Shown here piece by piece: positions 8,358 to 16,102 of a DNA stretch of 34,287 nucleotides. This stretch comes from Alteromonadaceae bacterium. GTDB taxonomy: Bacteria; Pseudomonadota; Gammaproteobacteria; Enterobacterales; Alteromonadaceae. The DNA lies in assembly GCA_002691625.1 (NCBI GenBank), contig NZIK01000027.1, positions 120,850 through 155,136 of the forward strand. Reading direction: 5' to 3'. The number at the start of each line of letters is the position of its first letter. Within the stretch, counting starts at the first letter, position 1. The notes beneath the pieces are model-generated. The model did no database searches and was not told the origin of the DNA. It worked only from the letters and a program-made list of their open reading frames with translations. The position numbers and the translations under genes were made by a program.

Positions 8358-9115
8358 GCATCGGCCTCCTCATAGGCTTTACCCAAAAAGGCATAACCGG
8401 ATTTTTCTACTTCCAGCGCCAGTGACGCATCGCCACTTTTAACAATTTTACCGTCCGCCAGAATATGTACAAAGTCTGGCTTGATGTAGTCAAGCAGACG
8501 CTGATAGTGAGTCACAACAATAAAGCTGCGCTGCCCGTCACGCTGGCTGTTTACACCATCAGCCACCACTTGCAGGGCGTCAACGTCGAGGCCCGAGTCA
8601 GACTCGTCAAGAATACACAACGACGGCTCAAGCAGGATCATCTGCATGATCTCGTTGCGCTTTTTTTCACCGCCGGAGAAGCCTTCGTTAACACCACGCT
8701 TTAAGAAATCCAGAGGCAGATTAACCTGTTTACAGGCCGCCTTCGCTTTCTTTAAAAACTCAGCAGCGGTCAGCGGCTCTTCACCACGGTGTTCGCGCAG
8801 CGCGTTAACCGATTCTTTTAAGAATTCCATGTTGCTAACGCCAGGGATCTCAACCGGATACTGAAAGGCCAGGAACAAGCCTTCACGTGCACGCTCTTCC
8901 ACGTCCAGATCGAGTAAATCTTTACCATTTAAGGTCGCAGTACCTTCGTTGACTTCGTAACCTTCGCGGCCGGATAACACATAACCAAGCGTACTTTTAC
9001 CGGCGCCATTGGGCCCCATGATGGCATGAACTTCACCAGGCTTAACTTCCAGATTCAGCCCTTTGATAATGGTTTTATCTTCAACACTGGCGTGTAAATT
9101 ATCGATAGATAACAT
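8354..9115 (-). CDS. sufC: Suf ATPase subunit SufC
   Basis: ABC-type ATPase that drives conformational change of the SufBCD scaffold; it is cytoplasmic and not a transporter. The 253 residues show Walker A GPNGAGKST (34-42), Q-loop region AFQYPVEIPG, ABC signature FSGGEKKRNEI (about 146-156) and Walker B LCILDESDSGLDVDAL. The DSGLD form, rather than EPTSALD, is the SufC hallmark. Eight bases separate it from sufB; its stop overlaps the sufD start. The identity is not in doubt. Confidence 0.97.
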   Translation of the reverse strand: MLSIDNLHASVEDKTIIKGLNLEVKPGEVHAIMGPNGAGKSTLGYVLSGREGYEVNEGTATLNGKDLLDLDVEERAREGLFLAFQYPVEIPGVSNMEFLKESVNALREHRGEEPLTAAEFLKKAKAACKQVNLPLDFLKRGVNEGFSGGEKKRNEIMQMILLEPSLCILDESDSGLDVDALQVVADGVNSQRDGQRSFIVVTHYQRLLDYIKPDFVHILADGKIVKSGDASLALEVEKSGYAFLGKAYEEADA

Positions 9116-9123
9116 TAAATTCT

Positions 9124-10560
9124 TTACCCCACTGAACCTTCTAAACTAATTTCGAGTAACTTGCCGGCTTCCACCGCAAATTCCATTGGTAATTCTTTAA
9201 AGACTTCCTTACAGAAGCCATTAACGATCATTGATACCGCTTTCTCAGCGTCCAGGCCCCGTTGCTGAGCCAGAAATAACTGCTCGTCGCTCACTTTAGA
9301 TGTAGTGGCTTCGTGCTCAACAATAGCCGACGGATTGCGGCTTTCGATATACGGAAAAGTATGCGCGCCACACTGATCGCCAATTAGCAGCGAATCACAC
9401 TGCGTAAAATTACGGGCGCCATCTGATTTTGGTCCCATTTGCACCAGACCGCGGTAGGCGTTATTACTTTTGCCTGCCGAGATCCCTTTGGAAATAATGG
9501 TTGAACGGGTATTTTTACCCAGATGGATCATCTTGGTACCAGTATCCGCCTGCTGGCGTCCACGGGTTAAGGCAACTGAGTAGAATTCACCAACACTGTT
9601 ATCCCCTTTCAGCACGCAACTAGGATATTTCCAGGTAACGGCTGAGCCGGTTTCTACCTGGGTCCAGCTGATTTTTGCGTCGTTATGGCAAATACCGCGT
9701 TTGGTCACAAAGTTATAAATACCGCCCTTGCCGTTTTCATCCCCGGGGTACCAGTTTTGTACCGTTGAGTATTTGATGTTGGCTTTATCCAGCGCAACCA
9801 GCTCTACAACGGCTGCGTGTAACTGGTTTTCATCACGTTGTGGTGCCGTACACCCTTCCAGATAGCTTACATGGCTGCCTTCGTCAGCAACAATCAGTGT
9901 ACGTTCAAACTGACCGGTGTTTTGCTCGTTGATGCGGAAATAAGTTGACAGTTCCATGGGGCAACGCACGCCTTTAGGGATATACACAAACGAGCCATCG
10001 GTAAATACGGCACTGTTCAGCGCCGCGAAGTAGTTATCGGTACGAGGAACCACAGAGCCGATGTACTTTTTAACCAGCTCAGGATATTTCTGGATAGCTT
10101 CCGAAATCGGGCAGAATATAACGCCCGCTTCGTGCAGCTTTTCGCGGAAGGTTGTCACTACTGATACCGAGTCAAATACCGCATCAACGGCAACACCAGC
10201 CAGCATTTCCTGCTCGTGCAGCGGAATGCCCAGCTTGTTATACACATCCAGTAGTTCCGGGTCGACTTCGTCGAGGGACTTTGGTTTGTCCTTCATACTC
10301 TTAGGTGATGAGTAGTACGAAATGGCCTGATAATCCACTTTGGGATAATCGACATGAGCCCAGTCCGGCTCTTCCATTTCCAGCCATGAATGATAGGCTT
10401 TCAGGCGCCATTCGAGCATCCATTCCGGCTCATTTTTCATGGCTGATATACGGCGGATAATGGATTCGTCCAGACCATTTTCGAAGGTATCAGACTCGAT
10501 TTCAGAATAGAAACCCGCCTCGTATTGTTTCGATAGCGCCTGTTCGATTTGCTCGCTCAT
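9124..10560 (-). CDS. sufB: Fe-S scaffold subunit SufB
   Basis: Main scaffold subunit that receives sulfur from SufE and builds the cluster with SufD. At 478 residues it is slightly shorter than the 495 of E. coli. Conserved blocks include [59 protein letters not shown], and [20 protein letters not shown], which contains Cys397, the counterpart of the essential E. coli Cys405. [14 protein letters not shown] follows. ATG start at 10560. It is the first gene after a 314-bp gap and has its own promoter with an IscR-like operator (10665-10697), so suf expression can be uncoupled from iscRS. Confidence 0.96.
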   Translation of the reverse strand: MSEQIEQALSKQYEAGFYSEIESDTFENGLDESIIRRISAMKNEPEWMLEWRLKAYHSWLEMEEPDWAHVDYPKVDYQAISYYSSPKSMKDKPKSLDEVDPELLDVYNKLGIPLHEQEMLAGVAVDAVFDSVSVVTTFREKLHEAGVIFCPISEAIQKYPELVKKYIGSVVPRTDNYFAALNSAVFTDGSFVYIPKGVRCPMELSTYFRINEQNTGQFERTLIVADEGSHVSYLEGCTAPQRDENQLHAAVVELVALDKANIKYSTVQNWYPGDENGKGGIYNFVTKRGICHNDAKISWTQVETGSAVTWKYPSCVLKGDNSVGEFYSVALTRGRQQADTGTKMIHLGKNTRSTIISKGISAGKSNNAYRGLVQMGPKSDGARNFTQCDSLLIGDQCGAHTFPYIESRNPSAIVEHEATTSKVSDEQLFLAQQRGLDAEKAVSMIVNGFCKEVFKELPMEFAVEAGKLLEISLEGSVG

Positions 10561-10664
10561 TGACTCATCTCACTGTTATTGAACATTTCGCCGCGATAAT
10601 CACCCTGTAGTATCTTCACTACAGCTGTTCAGCGTTTTCGCTGTCACCGCGACATGGATGCCAC

Positions 10665-10693
10665 ATTATATAATACCCGAGTATTTCACTCAA
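10665..10693 (-). promoter_or_regulatory. Sigma70-type promoter of sufBCDSATE
   Basis: Minus strand: -35 TTGAGT (10688-10693), a 17-bp spacer, and a perfect -10 TATAAT (10665-10670). It lies about 105 bp upstream of the sufB ATG. The -35 box and spacer are covered by an IscR type-1-like site, so repression by holo-IscR is expected. Confidence 0.8.
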
Positions 10694-10697
10694 CTAT
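10673..10697. promoter_or_regulatory. IscR type-1-like operator at the sufB promoter
   Basis: Against the published E. coli type-1 consensus (ATASYYGACT-RWWWY-AGTCRRSTAT) the plus-strand 25-mer, beginning ATACCCGAGT and ending CACTCAACTAT, matches 23 of 25 positions. The mismatches are the symmetric C-to-G and G-to-C positions at 9 and 17. The site is a near palindrome over the -35 box. IscR with a [2Fe-2S] cluster recognises this class, and an IscR with all cluster ligands is encoded at 12051-12530. Confidence 0.78.
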
Positions 10698-10860
10698 TCA
10701 CCCGGGGCGTTTCTGCTCTCTATCAAACCGAATCTCATGACAGTCTGGTATGGCAACGTGGCGCTTTGTATGCACTGAAATCTGGGGGCCGCAATCTTGC
10801 CTGAATATTGGTTTAACTGCAATCTTAGCGGCTCCGACTTAGGTCTGAATAAAGCACTGT

Positions 10861-10888
10861 GACAGGCGGCTGTGTTAACCTGCCTGTC
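10861..10888. repeat. Inverted repeat spanning the iscS stop codon
   Basis: GACAGGC and GCCTGTC, 7 bp each with 14 nt between, enclose the iscS TAA. There is no T-run, so it is not a standard terminator. It could stabilise or mark the 3' end of an iscRS transcript. Confidence 0.4.
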
Positions 10889-12041
10889 TGACCTCGCGTA
10901 ATGTTTTTACTGTTTCTATTACTCTTTGCGCGGCAAAACGGATGTCTTCTTCACTGGTAAAACGACCAGCAGAAAAGCGTAAACCCGCGTGGGCTAATTC
11001 TGCACTGCGGCCCAGCGCCGTTAACACATAAGAAGGTTCCATACTCGCCGAGGTACAGGCCGAACCGGTAGAGATAGCAAGATCATGCAGTCCCATCACC
11101 AGACTTTCACCGTCTACCCCACCAAAACTGATATTGATAATGCCAGGCACGCGTTGGGTGAGGTGACCGTTCAGATACACATTGTCAAGGCAGCTAACCT
11201 CCTCCCACAACAACTCGGTATAGCTGCGCAGCCTGGAAGCTTCTTTATTCAGAGATTGCCCGGCAAGCTCACAGGCCTCACCGAAGCCAACTATCTGATG
11301 GGTCGGTAGCGTTCCCGAGCGCATGCCCCGCTCATGACCACCGCCATGGATTTGAGCGGCAATTTGAACCTTAGGTCGGCGGCGAACATACAACGCGCCA
11401 ATTCCTTTCGGGCCATAACACTTATGTGCAGAGAAAGACATTAAATCCACAGGCAGGGCTGTCAGGTCGATAGGCAACTTACCCAGACTCTGCGCGGCAT
11501 CAACATGAAAATACACTTGATGCTCGCGACATAACTCACCAATAGCCGCAATATCCTGAATAACGCCGGATTCGTTATTTACGTGCATCACCGAGACCAG
11601 CACGGTGTCATCGCCTATCGCCTCAGCCACTTGCTCGACCGATATTAATCCATGGGCATCGGGCGCTAGTAGCGTAACTCTGACGCCTTGCCCGGCAAGA
11701 AACTCAACCGTATCGAGTACTGCTTTGTGCTCAGTGGTTACGGTAATAACGTGCTTTTGTTGTTTATCCGCGGCGTCGACCACACCTTTAATGGCCAGAT
11801 TATCCGACTCGGTGGCGCCGGAGGTAAAGACAATTTCGCGGGGATCGCAATTAACCAAATCGGCAACTTGATTGCGCGCCACATCAACTGCTTCTTCAGC
11901 TACCCAGCCAAAACGGTGTGAGCGCGAAGCCGGGTTGCCAAAATTGCCTTCCATCGTAAGGCAGGCAGCCATTTGCGCTGCAACCTCAGGATCTACCGGC
12001 GTGGTAGAGGCATAATCTAAATAAACGGGAGTACGCGTCAT
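10875..12041 (-). CDS. iscS: Cysteine desulfurase IscS (class I), short C-terminus
   Basis: PLP-dependent desulfurase that mobilises sulfur from cysteine for Fe-S clusters and thiolated tRNAs. The 388 residues align with Isc[21 protein letters not shown], His105 (TTEHKAVLD), [14 protein letters not shown], the PLP lysine Lys207 ([12 protein letters not shown]), and the mobile-loop Cys329 in [17 protein letters not shown]. After [14 protein letters not shown] the protein ends about 17 residues earlier than the 404-residue E. coli enzyme, so the extreme C-terminal tail involved in IscU contact is missing. This fits the absence of iscU here. It follows iscR by 9 bp. An alternative name is a NifS/IscS-like desulfurase of the type found in alphaproteobacterial suf operons. 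The catalytic assignment is firm, the partner is not. Confidence 0.92.
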   Translation of the reverse strand: MTRTPVYLDYASTTPVDPEVAAQMAACLTMEGNFGNPASRSHRFGWVAEEAVDVARNQVADLVNCDPREIVFTSGATESDNLAIKGVVDAADKQQKHVITVTTEHKAVLDTVEFLAGQGVRVTLLAPDAHGLISVEQVAEAIGDDTVLVSVMHVNNESGVIQDIAAIGELCREHQVYFHVDAAQSLGKLPIDLTALPVDLMSFSAHKCYGPKGIGALYVRRRPKVQIAAQIHGGGHERGMRSGTLPTHQIVGFGEACELAGQSLNKEASRLRSYTELLWEEVSCLDNVYLNGHLTQRVPGIINISFGGVDGESLVMGLHDLAISTGSACTSASMEPSYVLTALGRSAELAHAGLRFSAGRFTSEEDIRFAAQRVIETVKTLREVRQAG

Positions 12042-12050
12042 GACCTGTCT

Positions 12051-12530
12051 TTATAACTGAAAACTGACCTGAATTTTACCGTCAACCGGCATGTTGTGCT
12101 TGTCCTGACGACCAGCGACTTCTTGCACATCGCCTTTAGCCATCAATTCTCCAAGGCTTATGCCATCAAGAAAGTGGCTGATGCGATCGCTCAGGTCCTG
12201 CCACAGGCTATGGGTAAGACAACGCTCACCGGCCTGACAATCTCCCTGCCCCTGACAGCGCGTAGCATCTACTGATTCATCTACCGCTCTGATCACCTCA
12301 CCAATAGCGATAAGCTCGGCTTCCCGGCCCAGTTGGTAACCGCCACCCGGTCCGCGCACACTCAATACCAGATTCTCTTTGCGTAAACGCGAAAAAAGCT
12401 GCTCTAAGTAAGACAAGGATATTTCCTGCCTGGCAGAAATATCAGCCAGCGATACCGGCCCCTGCTTGGAATGGAGTGCCACGTCTAACATTGCCGTTAC
12501 AGCGTAGCGGCCTTTTGAAGTCAGTTTCAT
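12051..12530 (-). CDS. iscR: Fe-S-responsive transcriptional regulator IscR (Rrf2 family)
   Basis: [2Fe-2S] sensor that in E. coli represses isc through type-1 sites when clusters are plentiful, and activates suf through type-2 sites in the apo form. The 159 residues begin [19 protein letters not shown] and contain a winged HTH ([13 protein letters not shown], with Glu43 that tunes DNA specificity in E. coli). All cluster ligands are at E. coli numbering: Cys92, Cys98, Cys104 and His107 in [18 protein letters not shown] chose ATG 12530; a TTG two codons upstream (12536) is also open but family members start at MxLTSKG. It leads iscS by 9 bp and is preceded by its own promoter with tandem IscR-like sites. 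It is therefore expected to repress itself, iscS and probably sufB. Confidence 0.96.
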   Translation of the reverse strand: MKLTSKGRYAVTAMLDVALHSKQGPVSLADISARQEISLSYLEQLFSRLRKENLVLSVRGPGGGYQLGREAELIAIGEVIRAVDESVDATRCQGQGDCQAGERCLTHSLWQDLSDRISHFLDGISLGELMAKGDVQEVAGRQDKHNMPVDGKIQVSFQL

Positions 12531-12560
12531 AACCAAATACGGATAGTGAACAATAGCAAA

Positions 12561-12589
12561 ATTGTTCCATACCTGAGTAAATTGGTCAA
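12561..12589 (-). promoter_or_regulatory. Promoter of iscR-iscS
   Basis: Minus strand: -35 TTGACC (12584-12589), 17-bp spacer, -10 AACAAT (12561-12566; 4 of 6). The -10 is about 30 bp upstream of the iscR ATG. The -35 and most of the spacer lie inside IscR-like site A. Confidence 0.75.
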
Positions 12590-12593
12590 GTAT
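12569..12593. promoter_or_regulatory. IscR type-1-like operator, site A
   Basis: The minus-strand 25-mer starts ATACTTGACC and ends ACTCAGGTAT, matching 23 of 25 type-1 consensus positions (differences at 10 and 17). It overlaps the -35 of the iscR promoter, as expected for autorepression. Confidence 0.78.
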
Positions 12594-12618
12594 AAAACCC
12601 TACTATTTACTCAAGTAT
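12594..12618. promoter_or_regulatory. IscR type-1-like operator, site B (degenerate)
   Basis: Directly abutting site A in the same orientation is a second 25-bp unit starting ATACTTGAGTAAAT on the minus strand. Its left half is a near-copy of site A; the right half has decayed. A second site upstream of the first is also known at the E. coli iscR promoter. Confidence 0.5.
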
Positions 12619-12662
12619 TATGCCGCACACCGGTACGTCCCGGAGCCAATTTCGTCAGGTAC

Positions 12663-13481
12663 TCAGATCTGCGGATCGAATTCGTCATGATTCGCCTGTT
12701 TCGAATTAGGCACAACAGGGGAGATACCGGTGCTGGCGAAGTCTTCTGCGGTCATTGCACTAAGGCGCTCCTTGGATACCTCGCCGCCCATGCCCTGAAT
12801 AACCTGACACAGCTCTTCGATGCGACCGTCCATAGCGTGGATATGTTCCACCATAATGCCCATGGCATTCGCCACGGGATCAGGATTGTCAGAAGCCACC
12901 GCGTAAGCATCAAAGCCGTACTTTTTGGCAATGGCATTACGCTTCTCCTTACCGGTGTCGGTCTCCTTGGCGGGCTGCAGTATATGCCCTGGAATACCCA
13001 GCACGGTGGTCCCGGGCGGTGCATCTTTTACTACCACAGAGTTACTGCCAATCTTCGCCCCTTCACCAATGGTGATAGGGCCTAAAACCTTGGCACCCGC
13101 ACCAACCACAACGTTCTTTTCCAGAGTTGGGTGGCGTTTACCGGCACTCCAGGTAGTACCGCCAAGGGTAACGCCATGGTAAAGGGTAACATCATCACCA
13201 ATATCAGCCGTTTCCCCAATCACCACGCCCATGCCGTGGTCAATAAAGAAGCGCCGACCGATGGTTGCGCCCGGGTGGATTTCAATGCCAGTCAGCCAAC
13301 GGCTGAACGTTGATAGTGAGCGGGCCAGCCATTTCAATTCCAGCCGCCAGAGCTTATTGCTTACCCGGTGTAACCAAACCGCGTGCAACCCGGGGTAGTT
13401 GGTAAGCACTTCAAAAGCGTTTCGCGCCGCCGGATCGCGGTGGAAGACCGCTCTGATATCTTCTTTCATTCGGCTGAACAT
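12663..13481 (-). CDS. cysE: Serine O-acetyltransferase CysE (short form)
   Basis: Transfers acetyl from acetyl-CoA to L-serine, giving O-acetylserine for cysteine synthesis. The 272 residues have a short N-terminal helical domain followed by left-handed beta-helix hexapeptide repeats. Catalytic Asp81-His82 lie in [20 protein letters not shown], with [20 protein letters not shown] after. A roughly 100-residue C-terminal tail (from about 170) is predicted helical and of unclear role. It has the shorter N-terminus of the type found beside isc loci in Pseudomonas and Vibrio, rather than that of the main E. coli enzyme. Two bases separate it from trmJ upstream. Next to two cysteine desulfurases it plausibly feeds cysteine to Fe-S assembly. 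No IscR-like site is seen in front of it. Confidence 0.92.
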   Translation of the reverse strand: MFSRMKEDIRAVFHRDPAARNAFEVLTNYPGLHAVWLHRVSNKLWRLELKWLARSLSTFSRWLTGIEIHPGATIGRRFFIDHGMGVVIGETADIGDDVTLYHGVTLGGTTWSAGKRHPTLEKNVVVGAGAKVLGPITIGEGAKIGSNSVVVKDAPPGTTVLGIPGHILQPAKETDTGKEKRNAIAKKYGFDAYAVASDNPDPVANAMGIMVEHIHAMDGRIEELCQVIQGMGGEVSKERLSAMTAEDFASTGISPVVPNSKQANHDEFDPQI

Positions 13482-13483
13482 GG

Positions 13484-14200
13484 CTATTTCTCTGCTGATT
13501 TATCCACTGATGCCAGAATTCCGCGTAAAATATTCAGTTCCTGAGACTCAGGGCGGGCCCGGTTAAATAAGCGGCGCAGGCGGGTCATTACAATGCCCGG
13601 GTGATTTTCATTAATAAAACTGACTTTTTTTAACGTTGATTCCAGGTGCACATAAAAACGCTCTAAGTCGTCGTTTAACGGATACTCAGTTTCTTCGGTT
13701 GGAATGGCTTCTTTATTTAAGAATGCCATGCGTATTTCATAACACAGGGTTTGTACCGCAGCCGCGAGGTTTAACGAGCTGTAGTCGGGATTAGCCGGAA
13801 TGCATACATGAAAATGGCATTGCTGAAGCTCTTCATTGGTCAGTCCATTGTTTTCACGACCAAACACCAGTGCCACCGGATAGTTATCAACCTCTTTGAT
13901 CAGCTTTTCGCCACAACTACGAGGCTCCAGCATGGGCCAGCTTAAGGTTCTTGAGCGGGCCGAAGTCCCCACAACCAGACCACAGCCCGCCACCGCTTCT
14001 TCCAGTTTATTCACGATTTTAGCATTCGCTAATACGTCGCCGGCACCGGCCGCCAGTGCACTGGCTTTGCCATCAGGCGGGCTAACCGGATCCACCAGAT
14101 ACAGGTTACTTAAGCCCATGGTTTTCATCGCCCGGGCGGTAGAACCGATGTTGCCGGTATGTGACGTATTTACTAATACAATTCTGATATTTTCTAACAT
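13484..14200 (-). CDS. trmJ: tRNA (Cm32/Um32) 2'-O-methyltransferase TrmJ
   Basis: SPOUT-class enzyme that methylates the 2'-hydroxyl of residue 32 in the anticodon loop. The 238-residue protein starts [20 protein letters not shown], with the knot-forming [18 protein letters not shown] and [16 protein letters not shown], which are the conserved SAM-binding loops. I use ATG 14200; the frame is open a further 20 codons to 14260 but that part has no similarity and crosses the promoter region. It leads directly into cysE (2-bp gap). It is divergent from suhB across 163 bp, the standard suhB-trmJ-isc neighbourhood. Confidence 0.94.
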   Translation of the reverse strand: MLENIRIVLVNTSHTGNIGSTARAMKTMGLSNLYLVDPVSPPDGKASALAAGAGDVLANAKIVNKLEEAVAGCGLVVGTSARSRTLSWPMLEPRSCGEKLIKEVDNYPVALVFGRENNGLTNEELQQCHFHVCIPANPDYSSLNLAAAVQTLCYEIRMAFLNKEAIPTEETEYPLNDDLERFYVHLESTLKKVSFINENHPGIVMTRLRRLFNRARPESQELNILRGILASVDKSAEK

Positions 14201-14231
14201 GCTTAAAACAGTACGGCTGTAAATGGCGCAG

Positions 14232-14240
14232 AGTGTAGCA
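14232..14240 (-). promoter_or_regulatory. Possible extended -10 promoter of trmJ-cysE
   Basis: Minus strand TGCTACACT: a TGn extension plus -10 TACACT about 32 bp upstream of the trmJ ATG. No good -35 box is visible. Confidence 0.4.
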
Positions 14241-14291
14241 TACCGCTTACACATTCTCACCGCTTAGCTGCTTATTTCCTCTGTGCTGGCA

Positions 14292-14319
14292 TTGCATTGT
14301 GAAGTGGAACTGGTACACT
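14292..14319 (+). promoter_or_regulatory. Possible promoter of suhB
   Basis: -35 TTGCAT (14292-14297), 16-bp spacer and extended -10 TGGTACACT ending at 14319, about 44 bp upstream of the suhB ATG. Confidence 0.45.
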
Positions 14320-14363
14320 CCGCGGCGTTTATTTTTTGATCTTTTACAATTGGTGGTTTTGTT

Positions 14364-15140
14364 ATGCATCCGATGCTGAACATTGCGGTGCGCGCTGCGC
14401 GCGTGGCTGGCTCTCTTATTGTCCGCGGTTTCGAAAATCGTGACGACCTGGTAAAACAGGTAAAGGGCGCAAACGATTATGTTACCCAAATCGATAAAGA
14501 AGCCGAGATGGCAATTATTCACAAAATTAAGCAGTCGTACCCCGAGCATAGTTTCTTAGGTGAGGAAAGCGGCGAAACGGCAGGCGATAACGCTGAATTC
14601 CAGTGGATCATTGATCCCCTTGACGGCACCACCAATTTTATAAAAGGCATTCCTCATTTTGCCGTTTCGATTGCGCTACTGCATAAAGGTCGTCTCGATC
14701 AGGGCGTAGTTTTCGATCCTATCCGTGGTGAGTTGTTCACTGCCTCTCGTGGCCAGGGCGCCCAGTTAAATGGTTATCGCATTCGTGCCAGCAAGGCCCG
14801 TGATTTATCTGAAACCGTTTTAGCTACCGGGTTACCGTTTAGGAACAAAACCCAGTATGCGGACTACGCCATTCGTTTAAATAAAATTTTCCATGACTGT
14901 GGTGACATTCGTCGTGCCGGTAGTGCAGCGCTGGACTTAGCCTACGTTGCAGCAGGCCGACATGACGGTTATTGGGAACGCGGCATTAAACCTTGGGATA
15001 TTGCAGCCGGTGAACTGTTGGTTCGTGAAGCCGGTGGCCTGGTAACCGATTTCAGCGGGAATAACGACCCACTTTATAAAGGTGAGATCGTTGCCGGTAG
15101 CGTAAAAGTCGTTCAAGGTTTGGTGAAACACTTAAAATAA
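14364..15140 (+). CDS. suhB: Inositol-1-monophosphatase family protein SuhB
   Basis: Metal-dependent phosphatase with inositol monophosphatase activity; in E. coli it also acts as a factor in rRNA transcription antitermination complexes. The 258 residues contain the metal-binding set Glu67 (FLGEESGE), Asp84 and Asp87 in WIIDPLDGTTNFIKG, and Asp212 in PWDIAAGELLVREAGG. The ATG at 14364 follows a G-rich TGGTGG run. It is monocistronic, divergent from trmJ, and ends in a strong terminator. Conserved neighbourhood and length support SuhB over other IMPase-family members such as CysQ. Confidence 0.95.
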   Translation: MHPMLNIAVRAARVAGSLIVRGFENRDDLVKQVKGANDYVTQIDKEAEMAIIHKIKQSYPEHSFLGEESGETAGDNAEFQWIIDPLDGTTNFIKGIPHFAVSIALLHKGRLDQGVVFDPIRGELFTASRGQGAQLNGYRIRASKARDLSETVLATGLPFRNKTQYADYAIRLNKIFHDCGDIRRAGSAALDLAYVAAGRHDGYWERGIKPWDIAAGELLVREAGGLVTDFSGNNDPLYKGEIVAGSVKVVQGLVKHLK

Positions 15141-15161
15141 GCCAATACATACCTAAATAAG

Positions 15162-15192
15162 AAAAAGGCCACTTCAATGAAGTGGCCTTTTT
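15162..15192. terminator. Bidirectional intrinsic terminator between suhB and galU
   Basis: A 13-bp perfect stem, AAAAAGGCCACTT and AAGTGGCCTTTTT, with a 5-nt loop, lies 21 bp past suhB and 16 bp past galU. Both strands end in a T-run, so it can serve both convergent genes. Confidence 0.9.
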
Positions 15193-15208
15193 AATTTAGT
15201 GAATATCA

Positions 15209-16102
15209 CTAGCCGTTCAGCGAGGCCAGGTACTCTTTGAAGTCTTCGCCCAGGCTCGGATGGCGCAGCGCATATTCAACATTGGCTTTCATGTAGCCCA
15301 GTTTACTACCGCAGTCATGACTCTTACCTTTCATGTAGTAAGCATCAACCTGCTCAACTTTCATCAGTGAAGTGATGGCATCTGTTAACTGGATTTCACC
15401 ACCAGCTCCCGGCGGTGTGTATTCAAGCAATGGCCAGATTTCATGTGACAACACGTAACGACCTACAACGGCCAGATCAGATGGCGCTTCTTCCAGTGGC
15501 GGCTTTTCAACCATGTCATGGATCTTGGCAGATTCACCAGGCTTAATGCTCGCGCCTTCTAAGTCAACAATACCAAACTTAGAAATGTTCTCTTGTGGTA
15601 CCTGCTCTACCATAACCTGGCTCACCCGGCTGGTATTGAAGCGCGCGACCATGTCTGCCAGATTATCTTTTTTCAGGTTACTGGCGTAATCGTCAATGAT
15701 CACATCCGGCAAAACTACCGCGAATGGTGCATCACCCACCATAGGATGCGCACACATGATTGCGTGACCCAAACCTTTAGCAGCGCCCTGACGAACGTGC
15801 ATAATCGTTACGTCTTTCGGGCAAATAGCCTGTACTTCTTCGAGTAACTGACGCTTAACCCGCTGTTCCAGCGTGGTTTCAAGTTCGAAAGAGGTATCAA
15901 AGTGGTTTTCGATGCTGTTCTTACTCGCGTGAGTAACCAGAATAATTTCTTTTAACCCCGCCTGCACACACTCGTTAACCACGTATTGGATTAATGGTTT
16001 ATCGACAACCGGCAGCATTTCCTTTGGAATCGCCTTGGTTGCTGGCAGCATACGCGTACCTAGGCCGGCAACAGGAATAACCGCTTTTTTTACCTGACTC
16101 AT
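15209..16102 (-). CDS. galU: UTP-glucose-1-phosphate uridylyltransferase
   Basis: Makes UDP-glucose from UTP and glucose-1-phosphate. The 297-residue protein has the nucleotidyltransferase start [20 protein letters not shown], then [42 protein letters not shown] and [12 protein letters not shown], all characteristic of GalU. It overlaps the ugd stop by 4 bp, so UDP-glucose and UDP-glucuronate production are translationally coupled. Together with galE (27669-28682) the window encodes UDP-Glc, UDP-GlcA and UDP-Gal supply, consistent with the nearby polysaccharide genes. Confidence 0.96.
   Translation of the reverse strand: MSQVKKAVIPVAGLGTRMLPATKAIPKEMLPVVDKPLIQYVVNECVQAGLKEIILVTHASKNSIENHFDTSFELETTLEQRVKRQLLEEVQAICPKDVTIMHVRQGAAKGLGHAIMCAHPMVGDAPFAVVLPDVIIDDYASNLKKDNLADMVARFNTSRVSQVMVEQVPQENISKFGIVDLEGASIKPGESAKIHDMVEKPPLEEAPSDLAVVGRYVLSHEIWPLLEYTPPGAGGEIQLTDAITSLMKVEQVDAYYMKGKSHDCGSKLGYMKANVEYALRHPSLGEDFKEYLASLNG

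Larger units (their letters stand above)
10561..10874. other. 314-bp iscS-sufB intergenic region
   Basis: No gene seen in any frame and no recognisable remnant of iscU. It holds the sufB promoter and IscR-like operator (10665-10697) and a roughly 105-nt untranslated leader before sufB. Near the iscS end there is a GACAGGC...GCCTGTC inverted repeat (10861-10888). It also holds two copies of GCAATCTT inside a loose GCCGC...GCGGC pair (about 10788-10832). The last two are described only. Confidence 0.8.

Noticed and set aside
10561-10874. Possible iscU remnant between iscS and sufB
   Set aside because: Reading the minus strand I found no IscU-like segment or cysteine motif; the interval looks purely regulatory.
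12546-13085. A 179-codon plus-strand frame opposite cysE and into the iscR promoter
   Set aside because: It lies antisense to a well-supported CysE and has no recognisable domain; its first part crosses the IscR operators.
14201-14260. 20-codon N-terminal extension of TrmJ
   Set aside because: The conserved protein starts at [11 protein letters not shown]; the extra part covers the promoter region.
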